A stretch of DNA of 12,616 nt, taken from Actinomycetota bacterium (GTDB lineage Bacteria; Actinomycetota; Acidimicrobiia; IMCC26256; PALSA-610). A program made the translations under genes and the position numbers. The notes below the pieces were generated by a model that was given only the letters and a program-made list of their open reading frames with translations, made no database searches and was not told the DNA's origin. The stretch lies in assembly GCA_005779345.1 (NCBI GenBank), contig SXJQ01000267.1:1-12616 (forward strand), given 5' to 3'. Positions 5,738 to 12,520 of this stretch are shown piece after piece (the stretch's first letter is position 1; each line of letters opens with the position of its first letter).

Positions 5738-7296
5738 GCGAACCCGAGTCGGACGAGTTGTTCGGGCGGAGCCTCGACCTCGCGCAGCACGTCGGCGAGC
5801 AAGTCGGCATGGGTGCGACCGAGCCGATCGTCGCGGCGATTGCGTTCTTCGGCGGGGTCGTCGTCGAGGTCGAAGCACACGGTTCCGTACGCGAAGTCGC
5901 CGTAGCCCCAGAAGGGGAGCAGGTCGCCCGCTCGGAACGGCTGGCGGATCACGGGCACGGCGGAGCCCGGCATGCGTCCGAGCGTGGCCCGTTCGTCCGG
6001 GTGCGGGAGGCGGAGATCGGGGAGGGCGGTGATCGGCATCGTCGACCAGCGGTTCGACAGCATCACGAGCGGTTCGTTCGGCCCATCGGGAGCGCGAGCG
6101 TACTTGACGACACCGTGGCCGGCGGCCTGCGTGAGCAGGTGGACCTCGCGGCCCCAGACGCCCGACAACGCCCACTCGCGCACGGCGGCGACCTCGTCGC
6201 GCACGAGGGGGACGAGCGAGCAACCGTGGGTCCGATGTTCCACCGACGCACCGAAGATGTCGAGCAAGGTCGCGTGGAGATCGACGTTCGTCGTGAGCGC
6301 CGAGCGCGTTCCCGCCGCGACGCCGGGCCAGCGCACGAGCAGCGGCGTATGGCCGAGCGGTTCGAAGACGGGCGAATTCGGTTTGCCCCAGGTGTCCTTC
6401 TCGCCGAGGTAGTGGCCGTGGTCGGTACAGACGATCACGGCCGTGTCGGCGGCGAACGGGCTGCGATCGATCGAGTCGAGCAGGACGCCGAACCAACGAT
6501 CGATCATCGTCAGTTTGGCGCCGTACTGCGCTCGGATCTGCTGCCCGTCGCGCTCGCTCAAGACGCCCTTGGCGACGCCGCTGATCGCGTACGGCGGCCA
6601 GTAGAGGTGCGGGCCCTCCCACTCGGGGTCGTACATCGACGCATACGGCTCCGGCGTGTCGAACGGTTCGTGTGGGTCGAACTCGTCGACGAAGAGCAAG
6701 AAGCGGTCGTGCGCGGGCGCCTCTTCGGTGATCCAACGCGCCGCCTCGCGCATGACCTTGGGGCCGGGGAAGTCGGCTTCGCCCGCGAACCAACCGCGGC
6801 TCACGTCGTAGGGCATCGCGTGACCCATGCGGGGCGCGCCGACCCAGCTCGGATCGGGCCGTGTCCGCCAGAGGTCGCTCTCGTGCCCGCGCTGGTAGTC
6901 CCACGCGGTGAAGCCGCAGTGGTAGTTCTCGCCGCCCGTCTCGAACAGGTGTGGGTGGTCGGTGACGAGCTTCGTGATGACGCCCGCGACGCGCAGCGCC
7001 GAGGTGATCGGCTGCTCCCAGATCTCGATCGAGCCCCACGGCCGCCACAGGAAATCGAGCGAGCCGACGAGCAAGTCGTGGCGGGCGGGCATGCATGGCA
7101 GCGACCCGGTGTAGTGCTGGTCGAACCGCACGGCGTCCGAGGCGAAGCGATCGAGGTTCGGCGTCTCGAACTCGGTCGATCCGTAGGAACCGAGATGGTG
7201 GCGGTTCAACGAGTCGAGCAACACGACCACGACGTTGCGGGGTCGGGCGTCGCCGCTCCCGGGTTCGGTGGTCGAAGCCCCGGCATCGGTCGTCAC
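5734..7296 (-). CDS. Cytoplasmic type I sulfatase
   Basis: A 520-residue alkaline-phosphatase-superfamily hydrolase of the formylglycine sulfatase family; it would hydrolyse sulfate (or possibly phosphonate) esters. Seen: NVVVVLLDSLNRHHLGSYG (21-39) with metal ligand Asp28, although the second Asp of the usual pair is Ser29; ETPNLDRFA (44-52); LPCMPARHDLLVG (66-78), the C-x-P/A-x-R signature in which Cys68 becomes formylglycine and Arg72 supports it; TDHPH (112-116); and CTDHGHYLGEKDTWGKP (290-306) with Asp292-His293 metal ligands. The N-terminus is hydrophilic with no signal peptide, so the enzyme looks cytosolic. No maturation enzyme is in the window. Start GTG 7296 is the only sensible one; a TAGCGT box lies eight bases upstream and there is no Shine-Dalgarno. 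The stop is coupled to a DUF202 gene. The substrate is unknown. Confidence 0.92.
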   Translation of the reverse strand: MTTDAGASTTEPGSGDARPRNVVVVLLDSLNRHHLGSYGSTEFETPNLDRFASDAVRFDQHYTGSLPCMPARHDLLVGSLDFLWRPWGSIEIWEQPITSALRVAGVITKLVTDHPHLFETGGENYHCGFTAWDYQRGHESDLWRTRPDPSWVGAPRMGHAMPYDVSRGWFAGEADFPGPKVMREAARWITEEAPAHDRFLLFVDEFDPHEPFDTPEPYASMYDPEWEGPHLYWPPYAISGVAKGVLSERDGQQIRAQYGAKLTMIDRWFGVLLDSIDRSPFAADTAVIVCTDHGHYLGEKDTWGKPNSPVFEPLGHTPLLVRWPGVAAGTRSALTTNVDLHATLLDIFGASVEHRTHGCSLVPLVRDEVAAVREWALSGVWGREVHLLTQAAGHGVVKYARAPDGPNEPLVMLSNRWSTMPITALPDLRLPHPDERATLGRMPGSAVPVIRQPFRAGDLLPFWGYGDFAYGTVCFDLDDDPAEERNRRDDRLGRTHADLLADVLREVEAPPEQLVRLGFA

Positions 7297-7310
7297 GGGT
7301 TCGAACGCTA
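7297..7310 (-). promoter_or_regulatory. Start-proximal -10 box of the sulfatase operon
   Basis: TAGCGT (7310-7305) fits TAnnnT and is followed by eight bases and the GTG start, so the transcript should carry almost no leader. The box runs into GTTCGAAC (7306-7299), a perfect eight-base palindrome. The same TA-(1-2)-GTTCGA layout occurs before the dehydrogenase and ligase genes. No -35 is obvious. Confidence 0.45.
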
Positions 7311-7326
7311 CCGGGAGGCGGCACCG

Positions 7327-7336
7327 AGCGATCGCT
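7327..7336. promoter_or_regulatory. Perfect 10-bp palindrome between divergent promoters
   Basis: AGCGATCGCT is exactly self-complementary and lies midway in the 100-base gap between the divergent sulfatase and Bax-inhibitor-like genes. It could be a regulator site for either promoter, but short GC-rich palindromes of this kind also arise by chance. Confidence 0.25.
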
Positions 7337-7366
7337 GGGTGACGAGGCGTCGCACGGGTCGCGGCT

Positions 7367-7391
7367 TATCCTCACGGTTCGACGAGAGGAG
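7367..7391 (+). promoter_or_regulatory. Promoter -10 and Shine-Dalgarno of the BI-1/YccA gene
   Basis: TATCCT (7367-7372) fits the -10 pattern TAnnnT. GAGAGGAG (7384-7391) is a strong ribosome binding site ending five bases before ATG 7397, so unlike the divergent sulfatase this gene would have a short normal leader of roughly 18 bases. No clear -35 hexamer. Confidence 0.5.
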
Positions 7392-7396
7392 CCTTC

Positions 7397-8197
7397 ATGG
7401 CCAACACCGTGCTCGAACGTGGACTCGCCCGCGCCGCCGAGGAGTCACGCGCGGGGTGGGCGGCACCCGCCTCGACCGCGACGGCGAGCGCGCCGGGCGC
7501 GCCCCGCATCGCTGCCGACCGCCGCGCGATGACCATCGGCGGTGTCGGGTCGGCGTCGGCGGTGCTGTTCGTGCTCGTGCTCGTGGGTGGCGTGTTCGGC
7601 TGGTCGTCGGTCGAGTCGGTGCCGTTGGGCGAGGCGCGCATCCCCGGCTGGGTCCTGGGCGTCATGCTCGGTGCCTTCGCGATCGCGATCCTCACGACCT
7701 TCAAGCCGCACCTCGCGCGTTTCACCGGCCCGGTGTACGCGCTGCTCGAGGGCGCGGTGCTCGGTGCGATCTCGCGCGTCTATGAGAACCAGTGGAACGG
7801 CATCGTCGTGCAGGCCATCGCACTCACGGTGCTCGTGTTCGCGACGATGCTCCTCCTCTACGCGACCCGGATCATCAAGGTCACCGAGCGGTTCCGACGC
7901 ATCGTGATCACCGCGACGATCGCGCTGATGGTGTTCTACGGGATCTCGCTGTTGCTGTCGCTGTTCAACGTCGAGGCACCGCTCATCTGGGACGCGGGTC
8001 CCATCGGCATCCTCTTCAGCGTGTTCGTCGTCGGTCTCGCCGCATTCAACCTCGCTCTCGACTTCGACCTCGCCGAGAAGGGCGCGAAGGCCGGCCTCCC
8101 CAAGTCGTACGAGTGGTACTGCGCCTTTGCCCTGATGGTCTCGATCGTGTGGCTCTACCTCGAGATCCTGCGGCTCCTGTCGAAGCTGCGCGACTGA
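7397..8197 (+). CDS. Bax inhibitor-1/YccA-family membrane protein
   Basis: A 266-residue integral membrane protein. About 45 hydrophilic residues precede seven predicted helices (roughly 49-69, 82-101, 110-127, 134-155, 167-190, 202-221 and 237-260). The C-terminal stretch LDFDLAEKGAKAGLPKSYEWY followed by CAFALMVSIVWLYLEILRLL (221-261) is the diagnostic block of the BaxI_1 type found in bacteria; the conserved acidic residues Asp222, Asp224 and Glu227 correspond to the pore-gating acidic site that gives related BI-1 proteins a pH-dependent calcium leak. Its role in actinobacteria is not established; ion leak or membrane protease modulation as for E. coli YccA are possibilities. The start is ATG 7397 with AGGAG five bases upstream. 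It is transcribed divergently from the sulfatase. Confidence 0.93.
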   Translation: MANTVLERGLARAAEESRAGWAAPASTATASAPGAPRIAADRRAMTIGGVGSASAVLFVLVLVGGVFGWSSVESVPLGEARIPGWVLGVMLGAFAIAILTTFKPHLARFTGPVYALLEGAVLGAISRVYENQWNGIVVQAIALTVLVFATMLLLYATRIIKVTERFRRIVITATIALMVFYGISLLLSLFNVEAPLIWDAGPIGILFSVFVVGLAAFNLALDFDLAEKGAKAGLPKSYEWYCAFALMVSIVWLYLEILRLLSKLRD

Positions 8198-8210
8198 GGG
8201 GTTCGATCGT

Positions 8211-8240
8211 CGGCTCCGGTCGGCTCCGGTCGGCTCCGCC
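8211..8240. repeat. 10-bp tandem repeat, three units, after the BI-1 stop
   Basis: CGGCTCCGGT occurs twice exactly (8211, 8221) and once more with the last two bases changed (8231), starting 13 bases after the TGA of the Bax-inhibitor-like gene. It encodes nothing recognisable. Its position at a gene end is like two other repeats in the window. Confidence 0.7.
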
Positions 8241-8256
8241 GGTGACGGCTGTCACA
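8241..8256. promoter_or_regulatory. CRP/FNR-like palindrome upstream of the RTX-like gene
   Basis: GGTGA-CGGCTG-TCACA matches the CRP-type operator TGTGA-N6-TCACA at nine of ten defining positions; the inner GTGAC/GTCAC pairs are exact. It lies 94 bases before the start of the secreted calcium-binding protein gene, a plausible place for an activator. Actinobacteria commonly carry CRP-family regulators with this consensus. A role as a hairpin behind the upstream gene is also possible. Confidence 0.4.
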
Positions 8257-8295
8257 CGAAGGCCGATGGTGCGCGGGAACTGCAACGGATCGTGA

Positions 8296-8322
8296 GCGGT
8301 GCGCGTCTTGTGCGTGCACCGC
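8296..8322 (+). promoter_or_regulatory. Strong hairpin in the leader of the RTX-like gene
   Basis: Two arms (8296-8305 and 8313-8322) form ten consecutive pairs, one of them G.U, around a seven-base loop TCTTGTG. There is no T-tract after it, so it is not a classical terminator. It sits 17 bases ahead of the ribosome binding site AAGGAG (8339-8344) and may be an mRNA leader structure. Confidence 0.45.
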
Positions 8323-8349
8323 CCACCTCACAGATCCGAAGGAGTCCCC

Positions 8350-8919
8350 ATGCCTCACGCTCGTGCCCTCGCCACCCTCGCGCCGCTTGCCGCGGCCATC
8401 GCCGTCGTCGTCTGTCCCGCCTGGAGCGAACCCGCCGGCGCGATCGTGCCGCCCGCGCCGACCTGCGCCGGTGTGCCCGCGACGTTGGTCGGTACCGCCG
8501 CCGGCGACGTGTTGATCGGGACCGACGGGGTCGACGTGATCGTCGGCCTCGGCGGCGACGACCAGATCTGGGGGCACGGCGGCAACGACATCATCTGCGC
8601 GGGGGCGGGCAACGACCTGCTCGCCGGCGAGGCCGGCGCCGACCGCCTCTACGGCCAGCGGGGCCGCGACCTTGCGGGGTACGGGAACGCACCAGGACCC
8701 ATCCGCGCGAACCTCGCGCAGGGCTCTGTGAGCGTCGTCGACGGCCGTGATCGTGTCGACAGCATCGAAGACCTCGTCGGCTCGACCTTCGACGACCGCA
8801 TGATCGGCAACGAGCGCGACAACACGCTCATCGGCCATCTCGGCGTCGACCGGGTGTACGGCGCGGCGGGCAACGACACGTGCGTCGCCGAGTACGAGTG
8901 GACGTGCGAGATCGACTGA
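8350..8919 (+). CDS. Small secreted RTX-like calcium-binding protein
   Basis: A 189-residue exported protein. Residues 1-31 form a Sec signal peptide (RAL, then a hydrophobic Ala/Val run, cleavage near PAGA-IV). The mature part has hemolysin-type repeats: GTAAGDVLIGTDGVDVIVG, LGGDDQIWG, HGGNDIICA, GAGNDLLAG, EAGADRLYG (about 48-102), then a spacer with VDSIEDLVGSTFDD, and two more repeats, HLGVDRVYG and AAGNDTC (163-178). Such nonapeptides (GGxGxDxLx) coil into a parallel beta roll that binds Ca2+ through the Asp residues. Four Cys remain after cleavage (39, 83, 178, 186), enough for two disulfides. There is no catalytic domain, so it is a stand-alone calcium-binding or surface protein. ATG 8350 is preferred: AAGGAG sits five bases upstream, and the signal peptide begins there, unlike the longer frame from 8299. 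Confidence 0.9.
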   Translation: MPHARALATLAPLAAAIAVVVCPAWSEPAGAIVPPAPTCAGVPATLVGTAAGDVLIGTDGVDVIVGLGGDDQIWGHGGNDIICAGAGNDLLAGEAGADRLYGQRGRDLAGYGNAPGPIRANLAQGSVSVVDGRDRVDSIEDLVGSTFDDRMIGNERDNTLIGHLGVDRVYGAAGNDTCVAEYEWTCEID

Positions 8920-8921
8920 GG

Positions 8922-8961
8922 TGCGGTCGGGGCGTTGCGGTCGGGGCGCTGCGTCAGGGCG
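8922..8961. repeat. 14-bp tandem repeat between convergent gene ends
   Basis: Two units of 14 bases (8922-8935 and 8936-8949) differ only in the last base; a third, degenerate unit (8950-8961) runs into the stop codon of the dehydrogenase gene (TCA at 8954-8956), and TGCGGTCG appears once more at 8962. The 34-base gap between the convergent genes consists almost entirely of this repeat. Confidence 0.7.
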
Positions 8962-10165
8962 TGCGGTCGTCGAGGTGCCAGGGTTCGCCGAAGTCGTTCA
9001 TCAGGTCGAGGAACGGCACGGCGTCGAAGGCCTCGGGGCCGAACACGCCGGCGCCCGACCACAGCCCGTTCGCGATGAGTTCGAGCGCGAACACCGGGTT
9101 GATCGCGGTCTGCCAGACCACGGCCTGGCAGCCGTGGCGCGCCATCGTCTCCTCGTTGTCGGAGACGTGGTAGAGGTACGCGGCTCGCGGTGCGCCGTCG
9201 ATACCGGTACCCGTGACATACGTGCCCGCGCAGGTGCGGCCGTGCATCACGTCGCCGAGGCCGGCGGGGTCGGGGAGGCAGGCCGCGACGACATCACGGG
9301 GCGAGACCTCGACGCCGCGCACCGACACGGCCGGTGTGCGGTCGAGCCCGAGCTTGTGGAGTGTCGACAAGACGTCGATGAACTCGTCGCCGAGCCCATA
9401 CTTGAAGGTGACGCGGTTGCAGTCGACCCAACGCGGCACGAGCAGCACTTCTTCGTGCTCGACGTGGACGCATTCCACGTCGCCGATGCCGTCGGGGAAG
9501 TGGAAGATCTCCGGCTCGCTGAACGGCGGCAGGCAGTACCAGCCGCGGTCGCGTTCCCAGACGACCGGCGGGTTGAGGCACTCTTCGATCACCGTCCAGA
9601 TCGAGAACGTCGGCGCGAAGTCGTAGCCGTCGATGACGAGGTCGGCACCGTCGCGGACGGCGACCTCGTCGATCGACGAGAACAGGTGGTCGGCGGCGTA
9701 CCGCGCGCAGACGTCGGCGAACCCGGGCTCGATGCCGAGGCCGCACACCGCGAGCAACCCGCGTTGTTCCCACTGGTCGGCGACCGCGAACTGCGCGTCG
9801 CCGAGCTTCACCCCGCACTCCTCGTAGGGCCGCTCGGGATGCGGTTCCGACAGGGTCATGGCGAGGTCGAGGTAGGTGCAGCCGGCGTCGAACGCGCCCT
9901 GGAAGATGCCCGGGTTGAAGCGCGGATCGCACGCGTTGACGACCGTGTCGGCACCGACCGCGCGGGCGAGTTCGGCGACGTCGGCCGCCGACGACGCGTC
10001 GACGCGCGCGGCGGAGAACCGCGGATCGCCGACCTTGTCGACGGCACGGCGGGTGCGCGCCTCGTCGACGTCGGCGATCACGAGCTGATCGAAAAAGCCG
10101 CGGCGCGCAGCCGCGACCGCCATCGCGCTGCCGACGCCGCCGGCTCCGATCACGAGGATCTTCAT
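8954..10165 (-). CDS. Saccharopine dehydrogenase family oxidoreductase
   Basis: A 403-residue NAD(P)-dependent enzyme. The Rossmann start is MKILVIGAGGVGSAMAVAAARRG (dinucleotide loop GAGGVG, 7-12), with acidic Asp32 after the second strand, suggesting NAD preference. Further family features are VVNACDPRFN (75-84), CTYLDLAM (96-103), GLGIEPGFADVCARY (142-156), and the C-terminal lid and domain GTYVTGTGIDGAPRAAYLYHV followed by GVFGPEAFDAVPFLDLM. The group includes saccharopine dehydrogenase, lysine 6-dehydrogenase and carboxynorspermidine synthase; the exact member cannot be told. The start is ATG 10165, where the Rossmann strand begins; the open frame upstream to 10420 overlaps another gene. 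TACGTT lies six bases before ATG with no Shine-Dalgarno, so it may be transcribed as a leaderless mRNA separately from the upstream genes, 43 bases away. Confidence 0.85.
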   Translation of the reverse strand: MKILVIGAGGVGSAMAVAAARRGFFDQLVIADVDEARTRRAVDKVGDPRFSAARVDASSAADVAELARAVGADTVVNACDPRFNPGIFQGAFDAGCTYLDLAMTLSEPHPERPYEECGVKLGDAQFAVADQWEQRGLLAVCGLGIEPGFADVCARYAADHLFSSIDEVAVRDGADLVIDGYDFAPTFSIWTVIEECLNPPVVWERDRGWYCLPPFSEPEIFHFPDGIGDVECVHVEHEEVLLVPRWVDCNRVTFKYGLGDEFIDVLSTLHKLGLDRTPAVSVRGVEVSPRDVVAACLPDPAGLGDVMHGRTCAGTYVTGTGIDGAPRAAYLYHVSDNEETMARHGCQAVVWQTAINPVFALELIANGLWSGAGVFGPEAFDAVPFLDLMNDFGEPWHLDDRTP

Positions 10166-10177
10166 CGGTCGAACGTA
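10166..10177 (-). promoter_or_regulatory. Leaderless -10 box of the dehydrogenase gene
   Basis: TACGTT (10177-10172) fits TAnnnT and ends six bases before ATG 10165, the spacing expected when transcription starts at the A of the start codon. GTTCGA overlaps the box, as before the sulfatase and ligase genes. The short gap behind the upstream gene suggests this is an internal promoter of the block. Confidence 0.5.
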
Positions 10178-10208
10178 GCGCGACGTGCGGCCGTCAGGGG
10201 CGACGCTC

Positions 10209-11003
10209 TCACCAGAGCTGGTCGGTGTACGTGTCGGTGCCGGCGATCGTCCGACGGAACGGCGCGACCCACAGCAGTTCGCCGAGGCCCGCGGCGGCGA
10301 ACTCGGCTCCGAGGTCCGCGAACGTCGCGTCCCACACGTCGTGCAGCTCGTCGTCGACGAACCAGAGCTGCGTGAAACGGTTGACGCCGTCGGACCGCGG
10401 CACGTCTTTCGGGGCGTCACCCTGCAGCGGCACCGGCGTGAACTCCGCCCCGACCGCGCCCGGCAACTCGCGCGCGGCGAACCAGGCGTCGATCGTGTCG
10501 AGGTCGACGCCGTCGGCCGGCTGACCGATCACGAGCACCGCGTAGGGGGAGTGGTGCTCGAGCGCGAGCTCCACGGGAACGCCGTCGGGCCGCTCGTACT
10601 GAGTCCGGTGCTTGTACATCACGGTGTGGACGTGGTCGCGTTCGGTGAACATGCGACCGTTCTCGTGCAGCCAGTTGACCTGGTTGGTTCCCCATTGCAT
10701 CCACTCGCCGAACTTGCCGGCGAGGATCCAGTAGATGGCGACATAACTGCCGCCGTTGTCGTCCGGGCAGATCTCGGAGGCCTTCGGGTAACGCAACGCC
10801 TTGAGGTCGCGCGTCGCCACGTAGCGGCAGCCCGACAGGTTCCACTGGCCGATCATGCAGCCGGCATAGAAGTGGTCACGCTCGTACCAGCGGTTGTACT
10901 CGATCTCGTGGCCCTTGCGAGGTTCGACAACGGTGACGAGTGCACCGCCGAGGGCGATGGGTCGGCGGCGGGTGTCGCCGGTGCCGGTCTCCTGGATGGG
11001 CAT
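10209..11003 (-). CDS. Unknown protein, probable tandem ferredoxin-like (EthD/Dabb-type) fold
   Basis: A 264-residue protein I do not recognise by name. Residues 18-66 read as beta strand, helix, strand: ALVTVVEPRKGHEIEYNRWY then ERDHFYAGCMIGQWNLSGCRYVA, like the first half of EthD-like dimeric alpha-beta barrels, in which the helix carries Trp/Asp/His. Residues 154-256 show a second, weaker copy (AVLVIGQPADGVDLDTIDAWF, FTQLWFVDDELHDVWDATF, ending LLWVAPFRRT). A two-repeat barrel in one chain is therefore inferred. The middle part is rich in Trp, His and Tyr (GKFGEWMQWGTNQVNWLHENG). No signal peptide or membrane helix. ATG 11003 overlaps the ligase stop by one base (TGATG), so it is coupled to the ligase and probably acts in the same pathway. 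Confidence 0.75.
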   Translation of the reverse strand: MPIQETGTGDTRRRPIALGGALVTVVEPRKGHEIEYNRWYERDHFYAGCMIGQWNLSGCRYVATRDLKALRYPKASEICPDDNGGSYVAIYWILAGKFGEWMQWGTNQVNWLHENGRMFTERDHVHTVMYKHRTQYERPDGVPVELALEHHSPYAVLVIGQPADGVDLDTIDAWFAARELPGAVGAEFTPVPLQGDAPKDVPRSDGVNRFTQLWFVDDELHDVWDATFADLGAEFAAAGLGELLWVAPFRRTIAGTDTYTDQLW

Positions 11004-12520
11004 CAGGTGTGCTCCTCGGTGAGGGTCGCGGCTCGTTCGGCGAGCGCGCGCTTGTCGGTCTTGTGGCCCGCGGGGACCGGCAACGCGTCGACGACGACGA
11101 GCCGGTCGGGTGCTTTGTAGTCCGCGAGGTGCTCGCGGCACCAAGCGCGGAGTGTCTCGAGCGCGGGTGGCTCCGACGGCGTGACCGGCACGACGAACGC
11201 CACCCCGATCTCGCCGAGGACCGGAGCCGGGCTGCCGACGACCGCCGCCTGTTCGACCGCCGCGTGGCTCGTGAGCACGGCCTCCACCTCGGCGGGGTAG
11301 ACGTTGTAGCCGCCGCGGATGTACATCTCCTTGAGGCGGCCGACGATCCGCAGGTTGCCGTCGTCGCCGATCGCGCCGAGATCGCCGGTGCGCAGGTACC
11401 CGTCGGCGTCGAGCGCGGCGGCACTGCGTTCGGGGTCGCGCCAGTAGCCGCGGAACATCGCTCGGCTGCGGCTGCGGATCTCGCCGACCTCCCCATCGGC
11501 GACCGGCTGTTCGGTGCCGGGGTCGACGATGCGCAGGTCGACCACGGGACTCGCGACTCCGACGGTGTTCGCGATCGTCTCGTCGTCGTCGCTGATCCGC
11601 GTGCCGCTGATGAGTCCGGCCTCGGTGCTCGTGTAGCGCGTGATGACCGCGCAGCCGAGTTGCTCGCGCATGCGGCGCACGAGGTCGGGCGCGACCGCCG
11701 ATCCGCCGACGCCGGCGAGGCGCAACGACGAGCAGTCGGCCGTGGTGAGCGAAGGGTGCGCCAGCACGAGTTCCCACTGCGTCGGCACACCGGTGACCAT
11801 CGTGATCCGTTCGGCCGCGATCAGCTCGATCTGGCGGGCGGCCGTCCACGGCTCGCCGACGAGCACGAGTGTCGTGCGCGCGGCGAGTTCGTCCCAGATC
11901 CGGGTCATGTACCCCATGTGCGCGAACGGCAGGCTCACGAGCCGACGGTCGCCGGGGCGGGTGAGATCGCCCATGCCCTCGTGGATCGTGCGGAGGGCGT
12001 CGTGGTCGTAGATCGCACCCTTCGGTTCGCCGGTCGTGCCGCTCGTCCACACGATCGCGACCTGGTCGGTCGGGTCGGCGGGCGCGGGGGTCCGGCGGGC
12101 GGGGGAGGCGAAGGCGAGTCCCAGCTCCGAGGCGCGCACGATGCGGCCCGCGTCGTCGGGAACCTGCTGGTCGTCGAGCGCCACGGTGACGCGCGGTTCG
12201 GTGCGCCGCACGATGCTGGCCCGCTCGGGGCCCGCGAGCCGCTGGTTCACCGCACTCGTGATGGCTCCGGCGCGGATCGCGCCCAGGTAGCAAGCGGCAA
12301 ACTCGATCGAGCTGGGGATGAGGAGACATACGACGTCGCCGGGGACCACGCCGAGTGCGAGCAGCGTGGCCGCGAACCCGGCGCTCGCGCGATCGAGTTC
12401 GGCGTAGGTGACCCGCCGCCCCTCGTGCACGTAGGCATCACGATCGGGGTGGGCTCGGACCGCGGCAGCGAGCAGGTCGGCGACGGTGGCAGGGCCGACA
12501 ACCCGGCGGTCAGCGCTCAT
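11003..12520 (-). CDS. AMP-forming acyl-CoA synthetase/ligase
   Basis: A 505-residue member of the ANL (adenylate-forming) superfamily, which activates a carboxylic acid with ATP and passes it to CoA. Motifs in order: WTSGTTGEPKG (158-168, phosphate loop), VSLPFAHMGY (195-204), RYTSTEAG (295-302, adenine/acyl side), YLRTGDLG (375-382, ribose Asp380), GRLKEMYIRGGYNVYPAEVE (394-413, hinge), and PVPAGHKTDKRAL (481-493) with catalytic Lys487. The residue before that lysine is His where Gly is usual (GHK for GK), a mild oddity. Length is typical for medium-size or aromatic acid ligases; the substrate is not determinable. ATG 12520 is preceded by TAGGGT at nine bases, with no Shine-Dalgarno. It is the first gene of a coupled pair with the barrel-like protein and is followed by the dehydrogenase. 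Confidence 0.92.
   Translation of the reverse strand: MSADRRVVGPATVADLLAAAVRAHPDRDAYVHEGRRVTYAELDRASAGFAATLLALGVVPGDVVCLLIPSSIEFAACYLGAIRAGAITSAVNQRLAGPERASIVRRTEPRVTVALDDQQVPDDAGRIVRASELGLAFASPARRTPAPADPTDQVAIVWTSGTTGEPKGAIYDHDALRTIHEGMGDLTRPGDRRLVSLPFAHMGYMTRIWDELAARTTLVLVGEPWTAARQIELIAAERITMVTGVPTQWELVLAHPSLTTADCSSLRLAGVGGSAVAPDLVRRMREQLGCAVITRYTSTEAGLISGTRISDDDETIANTVGVASPVVDLRIVDPGTEQPVADGEVGEIRSRSRAMFRGYWRDPERSAAALDADGYLRTGDLGAIGDDGNLRIVGRLKEMYIRGGYNVYPAEVEAVLTSHAAVEQAAVVGSPAPVLGEIGVAFVVPVTPSEPPALETLRAWCREHLADYKAPDRLVVVDALPVPAGHKTDKRALAERAATLTEEHT

Noticed and set aside
7299..7306. GTTCGAAC as a LexA/SOS box
   Set aside because: The actinobacterial SOS box has a four-base spacer between GAAC and GTTC in the other order; here the halves abut. 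It is kept only as part of the promoter motif.
7327..7336. AGCGATCGCT as a HIP1-like or methylation hot spot
   Set aside because: A single copy in a GC-rich gap gives no evidence for an abundant genome-wide element.
5017..7785. A 922-codon open frame on the plus strand
   Set aside because: Very Arg-rich, without domains, opposite the sulfatase and DUF202 genes; it is a high-GC antisense shadow.
8198..8349. A short gene between the BI-1 and RTX-like genes
   Set aside because: No open frame with a ribosome site; the stretch is repeats, a palindrome and a hairpin.
8299..8349. Start of the RTX-like protein at 8299
   Set aside because: Would put 17 polar residues before the signal peptide and ignores AAGGAG located five bases before ATG 8350; 8299 also lies inside the hairpin.
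10166..10420. N-terminal extension of the dehydrogenase to 10420
   Set aside because: It overlaps the barrel-like gene in another frame and lacks family similarity; the Rossmann strand starts at ATG 10165.
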